In this document: positions 14,996-22,084 of the stretch, piece after piece
How positions within the stretch are numbered: position 1 is the stretch's first letter
Layout: each line of letters opens with the position of its first letter
Virus record (IMG/VR): IMGVR_UViG_3300042691_001688
Location: 1-23,053 of that record
Origin: a virus
Reading direction: 5' to 3' (one strand)
Length of the DNA stretch: 23,053 bases
The notes under the pieces: model-generated
Databases searched by the model: none
Told to the model about the DNA's origin: nothing
The model's input: the letters and a program-made list of their open reading frames with translations, nothing else
Translations under genes and position numbers: made by a program

Positions 14996-17900
14996 TGGAA
15001 TCAAAAAAAATTAATCAGTTAGCGACAAATGTTGCGCCGCAATCTACTGATTTAACAATTATAGGCGATCCGATTACAGGGGTAAGTAAAAAAATTACTT
15101 GGTTACAAGTTTCTACTTTAATAGGTACTGCTGCAAACTTACAACAGGTTACAGATAACGGAGCAACTACAACTAACCCAATAGCTATCGGGGGATTGAC
15201 AATTACAGGATTAGCAACAGGAGTTTTAAAAAGCAATAGCGGGGTAATAGCTTCCGTTCCTTTTGGTGCTGCTAATGGAGTAGCTACATTAGGAGGCGAT
15301 GGCAAAGTGCCTTCAAGTCAATTACCTTCGTATGTTGACGATGTTGTAGAGGTTGCTAATTATGCTGCTTTGCCTGCGATAGGCGAAACGGGTAAAATAT
15401 ATATAACTTTAGATAACAATAAGGTTTACAGATGGACGGGTTCTATTTATGTTGAAATAGCTGCTAATAATGCAGTATGGGGTGCGATTACAGGAACATT
15501 AAGCAATCAAACGGATTTACAGAATGCGTTAAATACTAAATTAAGTTCTGTTGGACTTTCAATGCCGAGTGCTTTTACTGTTACTAATAGCCCTTTAACG
15601 GCTAACGGAACGATTGCGGTAACGGGTGCGGGTACAACGGCTCAATATGTAAGGGGTGATGGCTCTTTAGCTACATTCCCAACTGTTGCAAATGAAGCTG
15701 AAAGATTAATTACAGAGGTTTATAATGACTCTGGAGCAACTTTAACAAAAGGAACTGTTGTTTATATCAATGGCGGTCAAGGTAATTTACCAACTGTTGC
15801 TAAAGCCTTAGCGACTGGAGATGCAACTTCTGCTCAAACTTACGGAGTAGTGCAAACGGATATTACCAATATGAATAACGGATTCGTTGTTGTAATTGGT
15901 TCTTTAACGGATTTAGACACTCAAGCATATGCGAATGGTACACAACTTTATTTAAGTTCTACTGTTGCGGGTGCTTGGACTTCGGTTAAACAATATGCAC
16001 CAGCACATTTAGTATATGTTGCTATTGTAACAAGGTCGCATCCAACTCAAGGTGTGGTTGAAGTAAGGATTCAAAATGGATTTGAAATGGACGAGTTGCA
16101 CAATGTTGCGGCTCAAAGTCCGTCTAACGGAAGTTTATTACAATACGTTAGTTCAACTTCATTGTGGACTGCCGTTGCTGGTACTACAACAAACATAGCA
16201 GAAGGAACTAATCTTTACTTTACAGATACAAGAGCAAGAAACGCTATAAGTTTAACTACAACAGGAACAAGCGGAGTAGCAACGTATAGTGGAGGAGTTT
16301 TAAATATTCCTAACTATGGTTCTGCTTTAAGTGGTTACGTTCCTTATACAGGAGCAACTACTAACGTGGATTTAGGTATTTATAATATGTCTGCGGCTTA
16401 TTACAAATCAACAAATGGTTATGTAATGGGTCAAGGTTCAACAGTAGGACTAAGCGGAGCATTTACTGTTATTGGTGCAACTCCAACAAGTTTAAATATT
16501 GTAATATCTAACACAAAGACATTTTTACTTACTTTCCCATCAACAAGTAGGACTTACACTTACCCAGATGCAACAGGTACTTTAGCATTGACAAGTGATT
16601 TAAGTGCTTACTTGCCTTTAACAGGAGGTACTTTAAGCGGTGCATTAAACATCAATCTAAATAGCGGAACAGGTTTAAATGTATCAACTGAAAATGTAGT
16701 ATTTAGATCATCACCAACTTACGGATCACCAAGACAATTAGTTTTCTCAATGGGTAGTGGACCAACCACAACTTTAGAGGCAAAAGGATATGGAGCAAAT
16801 TATATTACTGATTTTAATATTAGAACTTATAATTCAAGTGGTACAGGCTTTGATGTATTTTTTGGTTCAAGTGATGGTAATGTTGGAATAAATAATACAA
16901 GTCCAACTTCTCCTTTAGATGTTATTGCTAACAATAGTACTGCAATACATTTAAGATTAAGAGGTAGAGCAGCTGATAGCGTTGGTCAAATGGAGTTTTG
17001 GAATAATGCTCAAAGCACAAGATATGGTTATATAGCAACTGATAGTTCCTCTATGGGTATTGTTACAACACAATCAATTCCTTTAGTATTAGGCACAAAT
17101 AGCGCAGAACGTTTACGCATTACAAGTGAAGGAGATATGGGACTTGGAACGACAAGCCCTTTTAATCCAGGCGGTAGTGGTCAAACATCTTTTGAAATGT
17201 CTGGAAGTAGTTATTCAACTATATTTATTTCAGCAAATAGTGCAACTGTTAGAGGTCAGTTTTCAGCAGACAACCCGAACTCTTGGGTAGAAATGGGAGC
17301 AAGAACTAATCATCCGTTATTGTTAATTACTAACAATACGGAGCGTATGCGTATCACAAGCGGTGGCAATGTTGGAATTGGAACTACAAGTCCAGCTGCA
17401 AAATTATCAATCGCAAATCCTTCTTGTGTTGTAGATATTACTTCAACGACATCAACTTCTTTTAATGCTTTAGAATTAAAAAATGGTAGTGGTTCTTTTT
17501 ATGTTGGTCAAGATAATAGTGCTGGTTCTTTTTATGGTGGTGCATCTTATGCGGGTAGTTTATATCTTAGTGGGGCATATCCACTAATAATGTTTACAAG
17601 CGGTACCGAAAGAATGAGGATAACAAGTGGGGGTGAAATAAAAGCATTAGGAAGTGATAATACAATTATTGCAAATTGGAGAAGTACAAATGGTATGATT
17701 CAATTTTATCCATATTATAGCACATATAATGGTCCAATTATACAAGCTTTAAATGGTTCTGGAGCAAGTTATGTTCCATTAAGAATTGAATGTAGTACAA
17801 TGACCGTTGCAGGTAATCAAACTGTTACAGGAACTAAGTCTTTTGCAATAGAGCATCCTTTAGATAATACTAAAACTTTATTACATTATTCAACTGAAAG

Positions 17901-18222
17901 CCCAAAAGCTGATTTAATTTATAGAGGAAAAGTAAATTTAGTAAATGGTAAAGCACAAATTAATATAGATTTATCATCTAAAATGACAGAAGGAACATTT
18001 ATTATTCTTTGTAGGGATGTTCAATGTTTTACTACTAATGAAACAGGGTGGGATATGGTTAAAGGAAAGGTTATAGGTAATATTTTAACTATTGAAAGTA
18101 ATAATGAAAATTCAAGTGATGAAATAAGCTGGATGGTAATAGGAGAAAGATACGATGAATCTATTATAAATTCTAATATGCTTGATGAAGATGGTGATTT
18201 AATAGTTGAAAAATTAAAATAA
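14995..18222 (+). CDS. Tail fibre / receptor-binding protein
   Basis: A 1,075-residue fibre-like protein, probably trimeric, for host recognition. The start at 14995 is fixed by a TAATG overlap; an upstream in-frame ATG would cover the previous gene. The N-terminus (MESKKINQLATNV, then SKKITWLQVSTLIG) is the part expected to attach to the tail. A Gly/Thr/Ala-rich shaft follows, with collar-like elements (YVPYTGATTNVDLGIYNMSA, then TYPDATGTLALTSD). At 628, 705, 783 and 872 there are repeats of the ER(L/M)RITS and GIGTTSP type. The C-terminal domain (about 948-1075) reads TKSFAIEHPLDNTKTLLHYS, YRGKVNL and SWMVIGERYDE. That domain recurs in fibres of many environmental phages, possibly as a self-chaperone or tip. 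Confidence 0.85.
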   Translation: MESKKINQLATNVAPQSTDLTIIGDPITGVSKKITWLQVSTLIGTAANLQQVTDNGATTTNPIAIGGLTITGLATGVLKSNSGVIASVPFGAANGVATLGGDGKVPSSQLPSYVDDVVEVANYAALPAIGETGKIYITLDNNKVYRWTGSIYVEIAANNAVWGAITGTLSNQTDLQNALNTKLSSVGLSMPSAFTVTNSPLTANGTIAVTGAGTTAQYVRGDGSLATFPTVANEAERLITEVYNDSGATLTKGTVVYINGGQGNLPTVAKALATGDATSAQTYGVVQTDITNMNNGFVVVIGSLTDLDTQAYANGTQLYLSSTVAGAWTSVKQYAPAHLVYVAIVTRSHPTQGVVEVRIQNGFEMDELHNVAAQSPSNGSLLQYVSSTSLWTAVAGTTTNIAEGTNLYFTDTRARNAISLTTTGTSGVATYSGGVLNIPNYGSALSGYVPYTGATTNVDLGIYNMSAAYYKSTNGYVMGQGSTVGLSGAFTVIGATPTSLNIVISNTKTFLLTFPSTSRTYTYPDATGTLALTSDLSAYLPLTGGTLSGALNINLNSGTGLNVSTENVVFRSSPTYGSPRQLVFSMGSGPTTTLEAKGYGANYITDFNIRTYNSSGTGFDVFFGSSDGNVGINNTSPTSPLDVIANNSTAIHLRLRGRAADSVGQMEFWNNAQSTRYGYIATDSSSMGIVTTQSIPLVLGTNSAERLRITSEGDMGLGTTSPFNPGGSGQTSFEMSGSSYSTIFISANSATVRGQFSADNPNSWVEMGARTNHPLLLITNNTERMRITSGGNVGIGTTSPAAKLSIANPSCVVDITSTTSTSFNALELKNGSGSFYVGQDNSAGSFYGGASYAGSLYLSGAYPLIMFTSGTERMRITSGGEIKALGSDNTIIANWRSTNGMIQFYPYYSTYNGPIIQALNGSGASYVPLRIECSTMTVAGNQTVTGTKSFAIEHPLDNTKTLLHYSTESPKADLIYRGKVNLVNGKAQINIDLSSKMTEGTFIILCRDVQCFTTNETGWDMVKGKVIGNILTIESNNENSSDEISWMVIGERYDESIINSNMLDEDGDLIVEKLK
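16876..17646 (+). repeat. Four fibre repeats of GNVGI/ERMRITS type
   Basis: Within the fibre gene, segments coding for GNVGI...TSP or ER(L/M)RITSxG occur at 16876, 17107, 17341 and 17608. The amino-acid motifs are close, but the DNA differs at many third positions, so these are old protein repeats, not recent duplications. They are spaced about 230-270 bases apart. Confidence 0.75.
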
Positions 18223-18227
18223 ATAAT

Positions 18228-18554
18228 ATGAAATATTGGTACATTAATCAATTAGACTGCGTTCCACAAGACGGAAGCCTAACCGACTTTGTCGTAAATG
18301 TTCATTGGAATCGTAACGCTAAAGAAACAATTAACGAAGTAGAATACTTTGCAAGTGTTTACGGCGCACAATCCTTCTCAAAGGATGACGTTGCTAACTT
18401 TATACCTTACGAGGACTTAACCTATGACATCGTTTGTGGTTGGTTAGATTCAACAATAGATACAGAGGCTTTAGACCTAAACTTAGATGCTCAAATAGAG
18501 AATCAAGTTAACCCACCTATTGTGGTTTTACCTTTGCCATTTGTTAATCCGTAA
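18228..18554 (+). CDS. Small tail-fibre-adjacent protein
   Basis: A 108-residue protein starting six bases after the fibre stop. It has the pattern KYWYINQLDCVPQDGSLTDF, VVNVHWNRNA, EYFASVYGAQSF, FIPYEDLTYDIVCGWL, and a Pro-rich tail (NPPIVVLPLPF). The same layout of Asp-Cys-Pro near the start, VYG, 'PYEDLT', a Trp helix and a Pro-rich end occurs in small proteins beside fibre genes in many environmental phages. It is of unknown function and could assist fibre assembly or attach to it. There is no signal peptide or membrane segment. Confidence 0.65.
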   Translation: MKYWYINQLDCVPQDGSLTDFVVNVHWNRNAKETINEVEYFASVYGAQSFSKDDVANFIPYEDLTYDIVCGWLDSTIDTEALDLNLDAQIENQVNPPIVVLPLPFVNP

Positions 18555-18570
18555 CAAATAACTATATTTG
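18540..18570 (+). promoter_or_regulatory. Near-consensus Bacteroidetes promoter for lysis cassette
   Basis: TTTG at 18540-18543 and TATATTTG at 18563-18570 are separated by exactly 19 bases, the spacing of the consensus TTTG-N19-TAnnTTTG read by the Bacteroidetes primary sigma factor. The start at 18589 lies 18 nt after the -7 box. The -33 box sits in the last codons of the preceding gene. It is the best promoter match in the window. Confidence 0.72.
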
Positions 18571-18588
18571 TGAATAAAATAAAATAAT

Positions 18589-18732
18589 ATGATTACGTTA
18601 AACGAGCAACAAGTAAAAGAATTAGAGCAATTTATCAACACAATCCCGACTGCGTATGGCTTGCCATTATTGCAGTTCTTAGGTAAATTAGCGCAAGAAC
18701 AAAATCCACCAACAGAAGTAACAGAAGATTAA
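18589..18732 (+). CDS. Small hypothetical protein at head of lysis cassette
   Basis: A 47-residue ORF from the first ATG after the promoter at 18540-18570. It is predicted helical (QQVKELEQFINTI, then LPLLQFLGKLAQEQ) with an acidic C-terminus and no membrane segment. The stop is directly followed by the ATG of the next gene (TAAATG). As the first gene of the lysis transcript it may be a regulator or antiholin-like partner, but I do not recognise it. Confidence 0.55.
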   Translation: MITLNEQQVKELEQFINTIPTAYGLPLLQFLGKLAQEQNPPTEVTED

Positions 18733-18912
18733 ATGACACAAGATAGCAGCCAAGCCTTAGTAAACACGGCAGTTTCAATGACCGCCGCAACTTTAACTAT
18801 TACCCAAGTACAACCTTTTGTGACCTTAGTTGCAGGCTTGGTTGCCATCGTATCAGGTGCAATGGCGATCCGTTATTATTACAATGCGACTAAAAAAGTA
18901 AAAAATGATTAA
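18733..18912 (+). CDS. Small membrane protein, possible holin-like
   Basis: A 59-residue protein with a soluble N-terminus (about 25 residues, Thr/Ser/Ala-rich), a single hydrophobic helix at about residues 29-46 (FVTLVAGLVAIVSGAMAI) and a basic tail (RYYYNATKKVKND). The size and charged C-terminus fit a class III-like holin or an accessory lysis protein, and it lies in the lysis cassette. It overlaps the next gene by 8 nt. A second candidate holin follows at 19450, so which of the two makes the lesion cannot be decided. Confidence 0.55.
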   Translation: MTQDSSQALVNTAVSMTAATLTITQVQPFVTLVAGLVAIVSGAMAIRYYYNATKKVKND

Positions 18913-19447
18913 GAATATAGCCATAGCGGTTTTATTGTTTATTATAATTTTGTTTTTAATTAACGCGCCTTCATATACAAAAAATGAGGTTGTAACTAAA
19001 ACGGATACAGTTTACCAACAGAAAACTTTTACTAAGTATAAAAAGGGGGCATCGATCCCTTTTGTAGTTTTAGATACTGCCTATCTTACAAATGAAATTC
19101 ACGATACAATTACGATCGTAAAAGACTACAACCAAGTAAAAGTCTATTCCGATACTATGCGCATAGATTCATTAGGATACGCATATATACAAGACACAAT
19201 CAGTCAGAACAAAATACAAGGCAGATCGGTTGGGGTAAATATTAAGGAAAAAACTATTTATATTACAAACACGATACAACCTAAGAACAAGACTGCCCTT
19301 TATTTAGGCTTTTTAGGCGATATGCGACAGGATAATAGGCAAATGGGTGTAGGTATCGGAATGGCGATTAAAACGGCTAATAAGGGCGTAATAACCCTAA
19401 ATGCTACGACTTTAAATTATTCTTTAGGGTACTATTTAAAATTTTAG
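18905..19447 (+). CDS. Spanin-like envelope protein with OMP-like C-terminus
   Basis: A 180-residue protein. It has an N-terminal membrane anchor or uncleaved signal (residues about 4-20), then a periplasmic beta-rich Thr/Asp/Tyr region (KTDTVYQQKTF, VVLDTAYLTNEIHDTITIV). The last 50 residues (ALYLGFLGDMRQDNRQMGVG to NYSLGYYLKF) have alternating strand-turn character and end in Phe, as many outer-membrane beta proteins do. In the lysis cassette this could join inner and outer membranes as a spanin does. No Cys lipobox is seen, so it is not a classical u-spanin. Families of this kind, with an N-terminal anchor and Gly-rich beta C-terminus, are common beside Bacteroidetes phage endolysins; the function is inferred. 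Confidence 0.55.
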   Translation: MIKNIAIAVLLFIIILFLINAPSYTKNEVVTKTDTVYQQKTFTKYKKGASIPFVVLDTAYLTNEIHDTITIVKDYNQVKVYSDTMRIDSLGYAYIQDTISQNKIQGRSVGVNIKEKTIYITNTIQPKNKTALYLGFLGDMRQDNRQMGVGIGMAIKTANKGVITLNATTLNYSLGYYLKF

Positions 19448-19449
19448 GT

Positions 19450-19638
19450 ATGCGTCAATTTTTTACAGAGGAAAATAATCGACTAAGTATGAAGCGACTT
19501 TGTGGCTTTTTATGTACGATTGCCCTTTGTGTAAAGTTAATCCATACGCCTACGGAGGCACTTGTTTATTCTGTGGCTGCTTTAGCAGGCGCGGCATTTG
19601 GTTATACAATGGCAGAAAAAATATTTAAAAAGGATTAA
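19450..19638 (+). CDS. Putative holin, two membrane helices
   Basis: A 62-residue protein with two hydrophobic segments: about 17-31 (LCGFLCTIALCVKLI) and about 38-55 (LVYSVAALAGAAFGYTMA). They are joined by a short loop, and the protein ends in a charged tail (AEKIFKKD). That is the form of class II holins, which let the endolysin leave the cytoplasm. It begins two bases after the previous stop and ends two bases before the M15 peptidase gene, so it is in the expected position. It has no motif that proves the role. Confidence 0.65.
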   Translation: MRQFFTEENNRLSMKRLCGFLCTIALCVKLIHTPTEALVYSVAALAGAAFGYTMAEKIFKKD

Positions 19639-19640
19639 AT

Positions 19641-20105
19641 ATGAAACTATCAGAACATTTAGATCTTAGCGAAATTATAAGAAGCGAAAGCGCAAAACGT
19701 AATGGGTTATCAAATATGCCTATCGAATCGCATATTGCTAATTTGAAACTATTAGCTGAAAATATATTCCAGCCTATCAGGAATAACTTTCGTTGCCCGA
19801 TTCATATTTCAAGCGGGTACAGATCCATTGAATTAAATAGGGTAATCAAAGGTAGTTTAACTTCGCAGCATTGCACAGGCGAAGCTATTGATATTGATAT
19901 GGACGGATCGCCTAACGGAGTTACTAACAAAATGGTATTTAATTTTATAAAAGATAACTTGGAATTTGACCAGCTTATATGGGAATTTGGAACGAATGAG
20001 AATCCGGATTGGGTTCACGTTTCATACGAAAGCACAGGGAAGCAAAGAAAACAAGTATTAAAAGCAATAAGAACAAACGGATCGACACAATATAAAACCT
20101 ATTAA
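19641..20105 (+). CDS. Endolysin, peptidase M15A-type zinc peptidase
   Basis: A 154-residue cytoplasmic protein, probably an L-alanoyl-D-glutamate or D-Ala-D-Ala-type peptidase that cuts peptidoglycan stem peptides. The zinc site is complete: H77 and D84 in SQHCTGEAIDID, and H126 in DWVHVS with D123 as likely catalytic acid; SSGYRS at 57-62 is the usual upstream element. There is no signal peptide, so export should depend on a holin. The full length is normal for a single-domain M15 lysin without a separate cell-wall-binding domain. The gene is tightly packed with the holin candidate. Confidence 0.88.
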   Translation: MKLSEHLDLSEIIRSESAKRNGLSNMPIESHIANLKLLAENIFQPIRNNFRCPIHISSGYRSIELNRVIKGSLTSQHCTGEAIDIDMDGSPNGVTNKMVFNFIKDNLEFDQLIWEFGTNENPDWVHVSYESTGKQRKQVLKAIRTNGSTQYKTY

Positions 20106-20840
20106 ATGCTAAAAACCAAACGCAGAAGGCTATTTTTTGACATAGAAACTTCGCCTAACATAGGCTTATTTTGGGAAGCAGGCTACAAAAAAAATATCGA
20201 TTATTCAAACATAATTCAAGAACGTGCAATTATCTGTATCTGTTATAAGTGGGAAGATGAAAAGGAAGTATATGCTTTACAATGGGATGCGAAGCAGAAT
20301 GATAAACGTATGCTTGAACAATTTATTGAGGTTGCAAATGTTGCTACTGAAATGGTTGGGCATAATGGGGATAAATTCGACTTGGCTTGGATCAGGACAA
20401 GGTGCTTGTTTCACAATATCCAAATGTTCCCAAAATATACAACTATTGATACCCTAAAGGTAGCGCGTCAAAAGTTCAGGTTTAATTCAAATAGGCTTAA
20501 TTACATAGCGGATTTTTTAGGCATAGGACAAAAGATTAAAACAGAATATAGTCTTTGGAAAAACATTCTTTTGCATAAAGACAAGGTGGCAATGGAGGCA
20601 ATGATTAAGTATTGCAAAAAAGACGTTGTATTGCTTGAAAAGGTTTTTAAACTATTAAGCGCTCACATAGAGCCTAAAACCCATTATGGAGTTATCTTTG
20701 GAGCAGACAGGGGTTCTTGCCCTGAATGTGGATCAGATGATTTAATCAAGAATAACAAGGTAGTAACGGCAACAGGATTAACCAGGATTCAATATAAGTG
20801 CAAAACTTGTAATAAATTTCATTCTAAAACTGATAAATAA
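20106..20840 (+). CDS. DnaQ-like 3'-5' exonuclease with C-terminal zinc ribbon
   Basis: A 244-residue protein. Residues 1-185 form an RNase H-like exonuclease domain: Exo I FFDIET (D12, E14), Exo II GHNGDKFDLAWI (D92), and Exo III Y169-C-K-K-D173, all four acids present. Residues 205-235 form a zinc ribbon (C205, C208, C232, C235). The pairing resembles phage exonucleases whose zinc ribbon guides nucleic acid contact. It may act in DNA repair or recombination, or in degrading host or viral DNA ends. The gene is adjacent to the endolysin, not to the recombination genes at 22085. It ends in TAATG with the next gene. Confidence 0.78.
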   Translation: MLKTKRRRLFFDIETSPNIGLFWEAGYKKNIDYSNIIQERAIICICYKWEDEKEVYALQWDAKQNDKRMLEQFIEVANVATEMVGHNGDKFDLAWIRTRCLFHNIQMFPKYTTIDTLKVARQKFRFNSNRLNYIADFLGIGQKIKTEYSLWKNILLHKDKVAMEAMIKYCKKDVVLLEKVFKLLSAHIEPKTHYGVIFGADRGSCPECGSDDLIKNNKVVTATGLTRIQYKCKTCNKFHSKTDK

Positions 20841-21043
20841 TGTCCAGAATTTTATATAATATTATAGATGATTTGTTAGCGCGTGAGGAGAAAGGATTAA
20901 AGGAATACGGAACGACTATGGACAGAACGGATCTCACAGAATTAGAGTGGCTGCAACACGCTTACGAGGAATCATTGGACTTGTCAATTTATTTAAAAAA
21001 ACTTATAAAAATTAAAACTAATGAGAATGCCAAAAGGATTTAA
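20840..21043 (+). CDS. Putative MazG-like small protein
   Basis: A 67-residue all-helical protein. It contains EEKGLKEYGTTMDRTDLTEL and the motif WLQHAYEESLDLSIYLKKLI, with paired Glu (E43, E44) and Asp (D47) on one helix face. This looks like the core of small phage MazG-like NTP pyrophosphatases, a metal-binding helix of acidic residues. Full MazG families usually carry further acidic helices that this short protein lacks, so it may act as a dimer or have lost activity. It overlaps the upstream stop (TAATG) and overlaps the next gene by 23 nt. Confidence 0.5.
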   Translation: MSRILYNIIDDLLAREEKGLKEYGTTMDRTDLTELEWLQHAYEESLDLSIYLKKLIKIKTNENAKRI

Positions 21044-21209
21044 TAAATGGACGCTACAACAGCAAGAGGAATTTTTTATTAAAAAACTAAGCGAATTATA
21101 TGATATTGAAAAGGGAATAAAGCAAATGTTGGCAAAGATTCGTGGCGGCAATAGAATGGAGTTTAAGGAAATAGAACGACCTGATGAAATAATTTTAAAA
21201 GATTTATAA
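21021..21209 (+). CDS. Small hypothetical protein
   Basis: A 62-residue, charged, helical protein (MPKGFNKWTLQQQEEFFIKK, then LYDIEKGIKQMLAK). The ATG at 21021 is inside the previous gene; an in-frame ATG at 21027 is also possible. The C-terminal half has ERPDEIILKDL, an acidic strand-like end. I see no family. It overlaps the next gene as TAATG and is likely co-translated with it. Confidence 0.5.
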   Translation: MRMPKGFNKWTLQQQEEFFIKKLSELYDIEKGIKQMLAKIRGGNRMEFKEIERPDEIILKDL

Positions 21210-21457
21210 TGTCAGACGAAAAACAATCAGAAGTAAGCGAGGAAATAGAATGGGAAGACGCAGAAACTACAACCCGAAGCGATTTGATTAGTTGCGCCTA
21301 TTATGCAATATCAGCCGTAGAGGATATTGATTTGACTTTAGTATCTAAGATGGAGGCTAATAGGATCAAGACAATTAGAAGGCAGTCTTTGGATATTATT
21401 GCCAACGTAATAGGGGAAATGCACGCTGAAATCTTTGACGTTGAGGATGATATATAA
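21209..21457 (+). CDS. Small acidic hypothetical protein
   Basis: An 82-residue, strongly acidic helical protein. Its first 25 residues are Glu/Ser/Asp-rich (SEEIEWEDAETTTRSD), and the remainder reads as two helices (LISCAYYAISAVEDIDLTLV, then RIKTIRRQSLDIIANVIGEM). It ends 24 bases before the terminator stem at 21482-21508 and so closes the transcript that starts at the lysis promoter. No known function; acidic small proteins in such places are sometimes DNA mimics, but that is only a possibility here. Confidence 0.55.
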   Translation: MSDEKQSEVSEEIEWEDAETTTRSDLISCAYYAISAVEDIDLTLVSKMEANRIKTIRRQSLDIIANVIGEMHAEIFDVEDDI

Positions 21458-21481
21458 ATAAATAATTATATATAATCTATT

Positions 21482-21508
21482 GCCGCTTATAATAAGTGGC
21501 TTTTTTTT
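21482..21508 (+). terminator. Rho-independent terminator ending lysis/exonuclease operon
   Basis: GCCGCTTA (21482-21489) pairs with TAAGTGGC (21493-21500) in an 8-bp stem (one wobble) with a TAA loop, followed by eight T. It separates the 18589-21457 transcript from the module starting at 21594. Confidence 0.85.
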
Positions 21509-21528
21509 GTAAAATAATTTAATAAAGT

Positions 21529-21560
21529 GTATATATTATGGATAAAAGTTGTATATTTGT
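21529..21560 (+). promoter_or_regulatory. Promoter-like element with TATATTTG core, copy 2 of a shared 32-nt sequence
   Basis: TATATTTG at 21552-21559 lies 34 nt before the ATG at 21594, between a terminator and the ERF module. At the -33 position there is GTAT, as in the copy at 825-856, not TTTG. The two copies match at 27 of 32 bases without gaps. The position right after a terminator supports a real promoter for the early-type genes that follow. Confidence 0.6.
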
Positions 21561-21593
21561 CCTGTCGTAATAAAACCATACGGCATAAATACT

Positions 21594-21803
21594 ATGAAAA
21601 AATTTGAATTTGTTTCGGAAACAAAATTTAACAAACCCAATGATCCTTATTTTTACACAAAAGAAGATGGATATTTTGTATCGGATTCTGGTAGCTATGA
21701 CAAGGATCAAGCCTATGAAAAGTTTTTATTGTTAGCGCAGGGCGGATCTTTAAAACCGACTACCCAAGTACTTGAGGAAATAATTTTAGAAACCAAAGAT
21801 TAA
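21594..21803 (+). CDS. Small hypothetical protein, first gene of ERF module
   Basis: A 69-residue protein. The start at 21594 is chosen because the promoter core at 21552-21559 lies inside the longer in-frame version that starts at 21549. It contains a Tyr/Asp-rich part (PYFYTKEDGYFVSDSGSYD) and a helical C-terminus with Glu clusters. No family is recognised. It is followed by a gene three bases downstream and is presumably the first of an early-type transcript. Confidence 0.55.
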   Translation: MKKFEFVSETKFNKPNDPYFYTKEDGYFVSDSGSYDKDQAYEKFLLLAQGGSLKPTTQVLEEIILETKD

Positions 21804-21806
21804 ACA

Positions 21807-22061
21807 ATGAATACATTACACGAACTATCAAACCTTCAGGACAGAGTAAGGTATTACGAATGGCTATTTGATGTGAGCAATAAATTTAATTCAGAAAATC
21901 GTTACAATCTTTTAAAACAAGCGCGTGCTGATTTAAAGAGTTTTAAAGCTATTTATTATCCGCATTTATTAGAAAGACCTAAAAACCCATTTCCAGCAAT
22001 ACCTTTTACTCCTATGTCTGAATGGACAGAAAAATTTGAGGAGTACGGGGATATGTATTAA
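21807..22061 (+). CDS. Small hypothetical protein
   Basis: An 84-residue, helical, aromatic-rich protein. The first helix (LHELSNLQDRVRYYEWLFDV) and second (RYNLLKQARADLKSFKAIYY) suggest a small helical hairpin. The C-terminus is Pro-rich (ERPKNPFPAIPFTPM) and ends with WTEKFEEYGDMY. It lies 3 bases after the previous gene and 23 bases before the ERF gene. No function can be assigned; it may be an accessory to the annealing protein. Confidence 0.5.
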   Translation: MNTLHELSNLQDRVRYYEWLFDVSNKFNSENRYNLLKQARADLKSFKAIYYPHLLERPKNPFPAIPFTPMSEWTEKFEEYGDMY

Positions 22062-22084
22062 ATTTATAAACCTAAAATAAATCT

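Noticed and set aside
14995-18222. Diversity-generating retroelement acting on the fibre gene
   Set aside because: No reverse transcriptase gene, template repeat or accessory gene is present in the window, and the fibre repeats differ mainly at third codon positions.
20224-20457. ORF of 77 codons in another frame of the exonuclease gene
   Set aside because: It is fully inside a well-supported exonuclease with all catalytic residues in the other frame; the translation is Met/Leu-rich shadow sequence.
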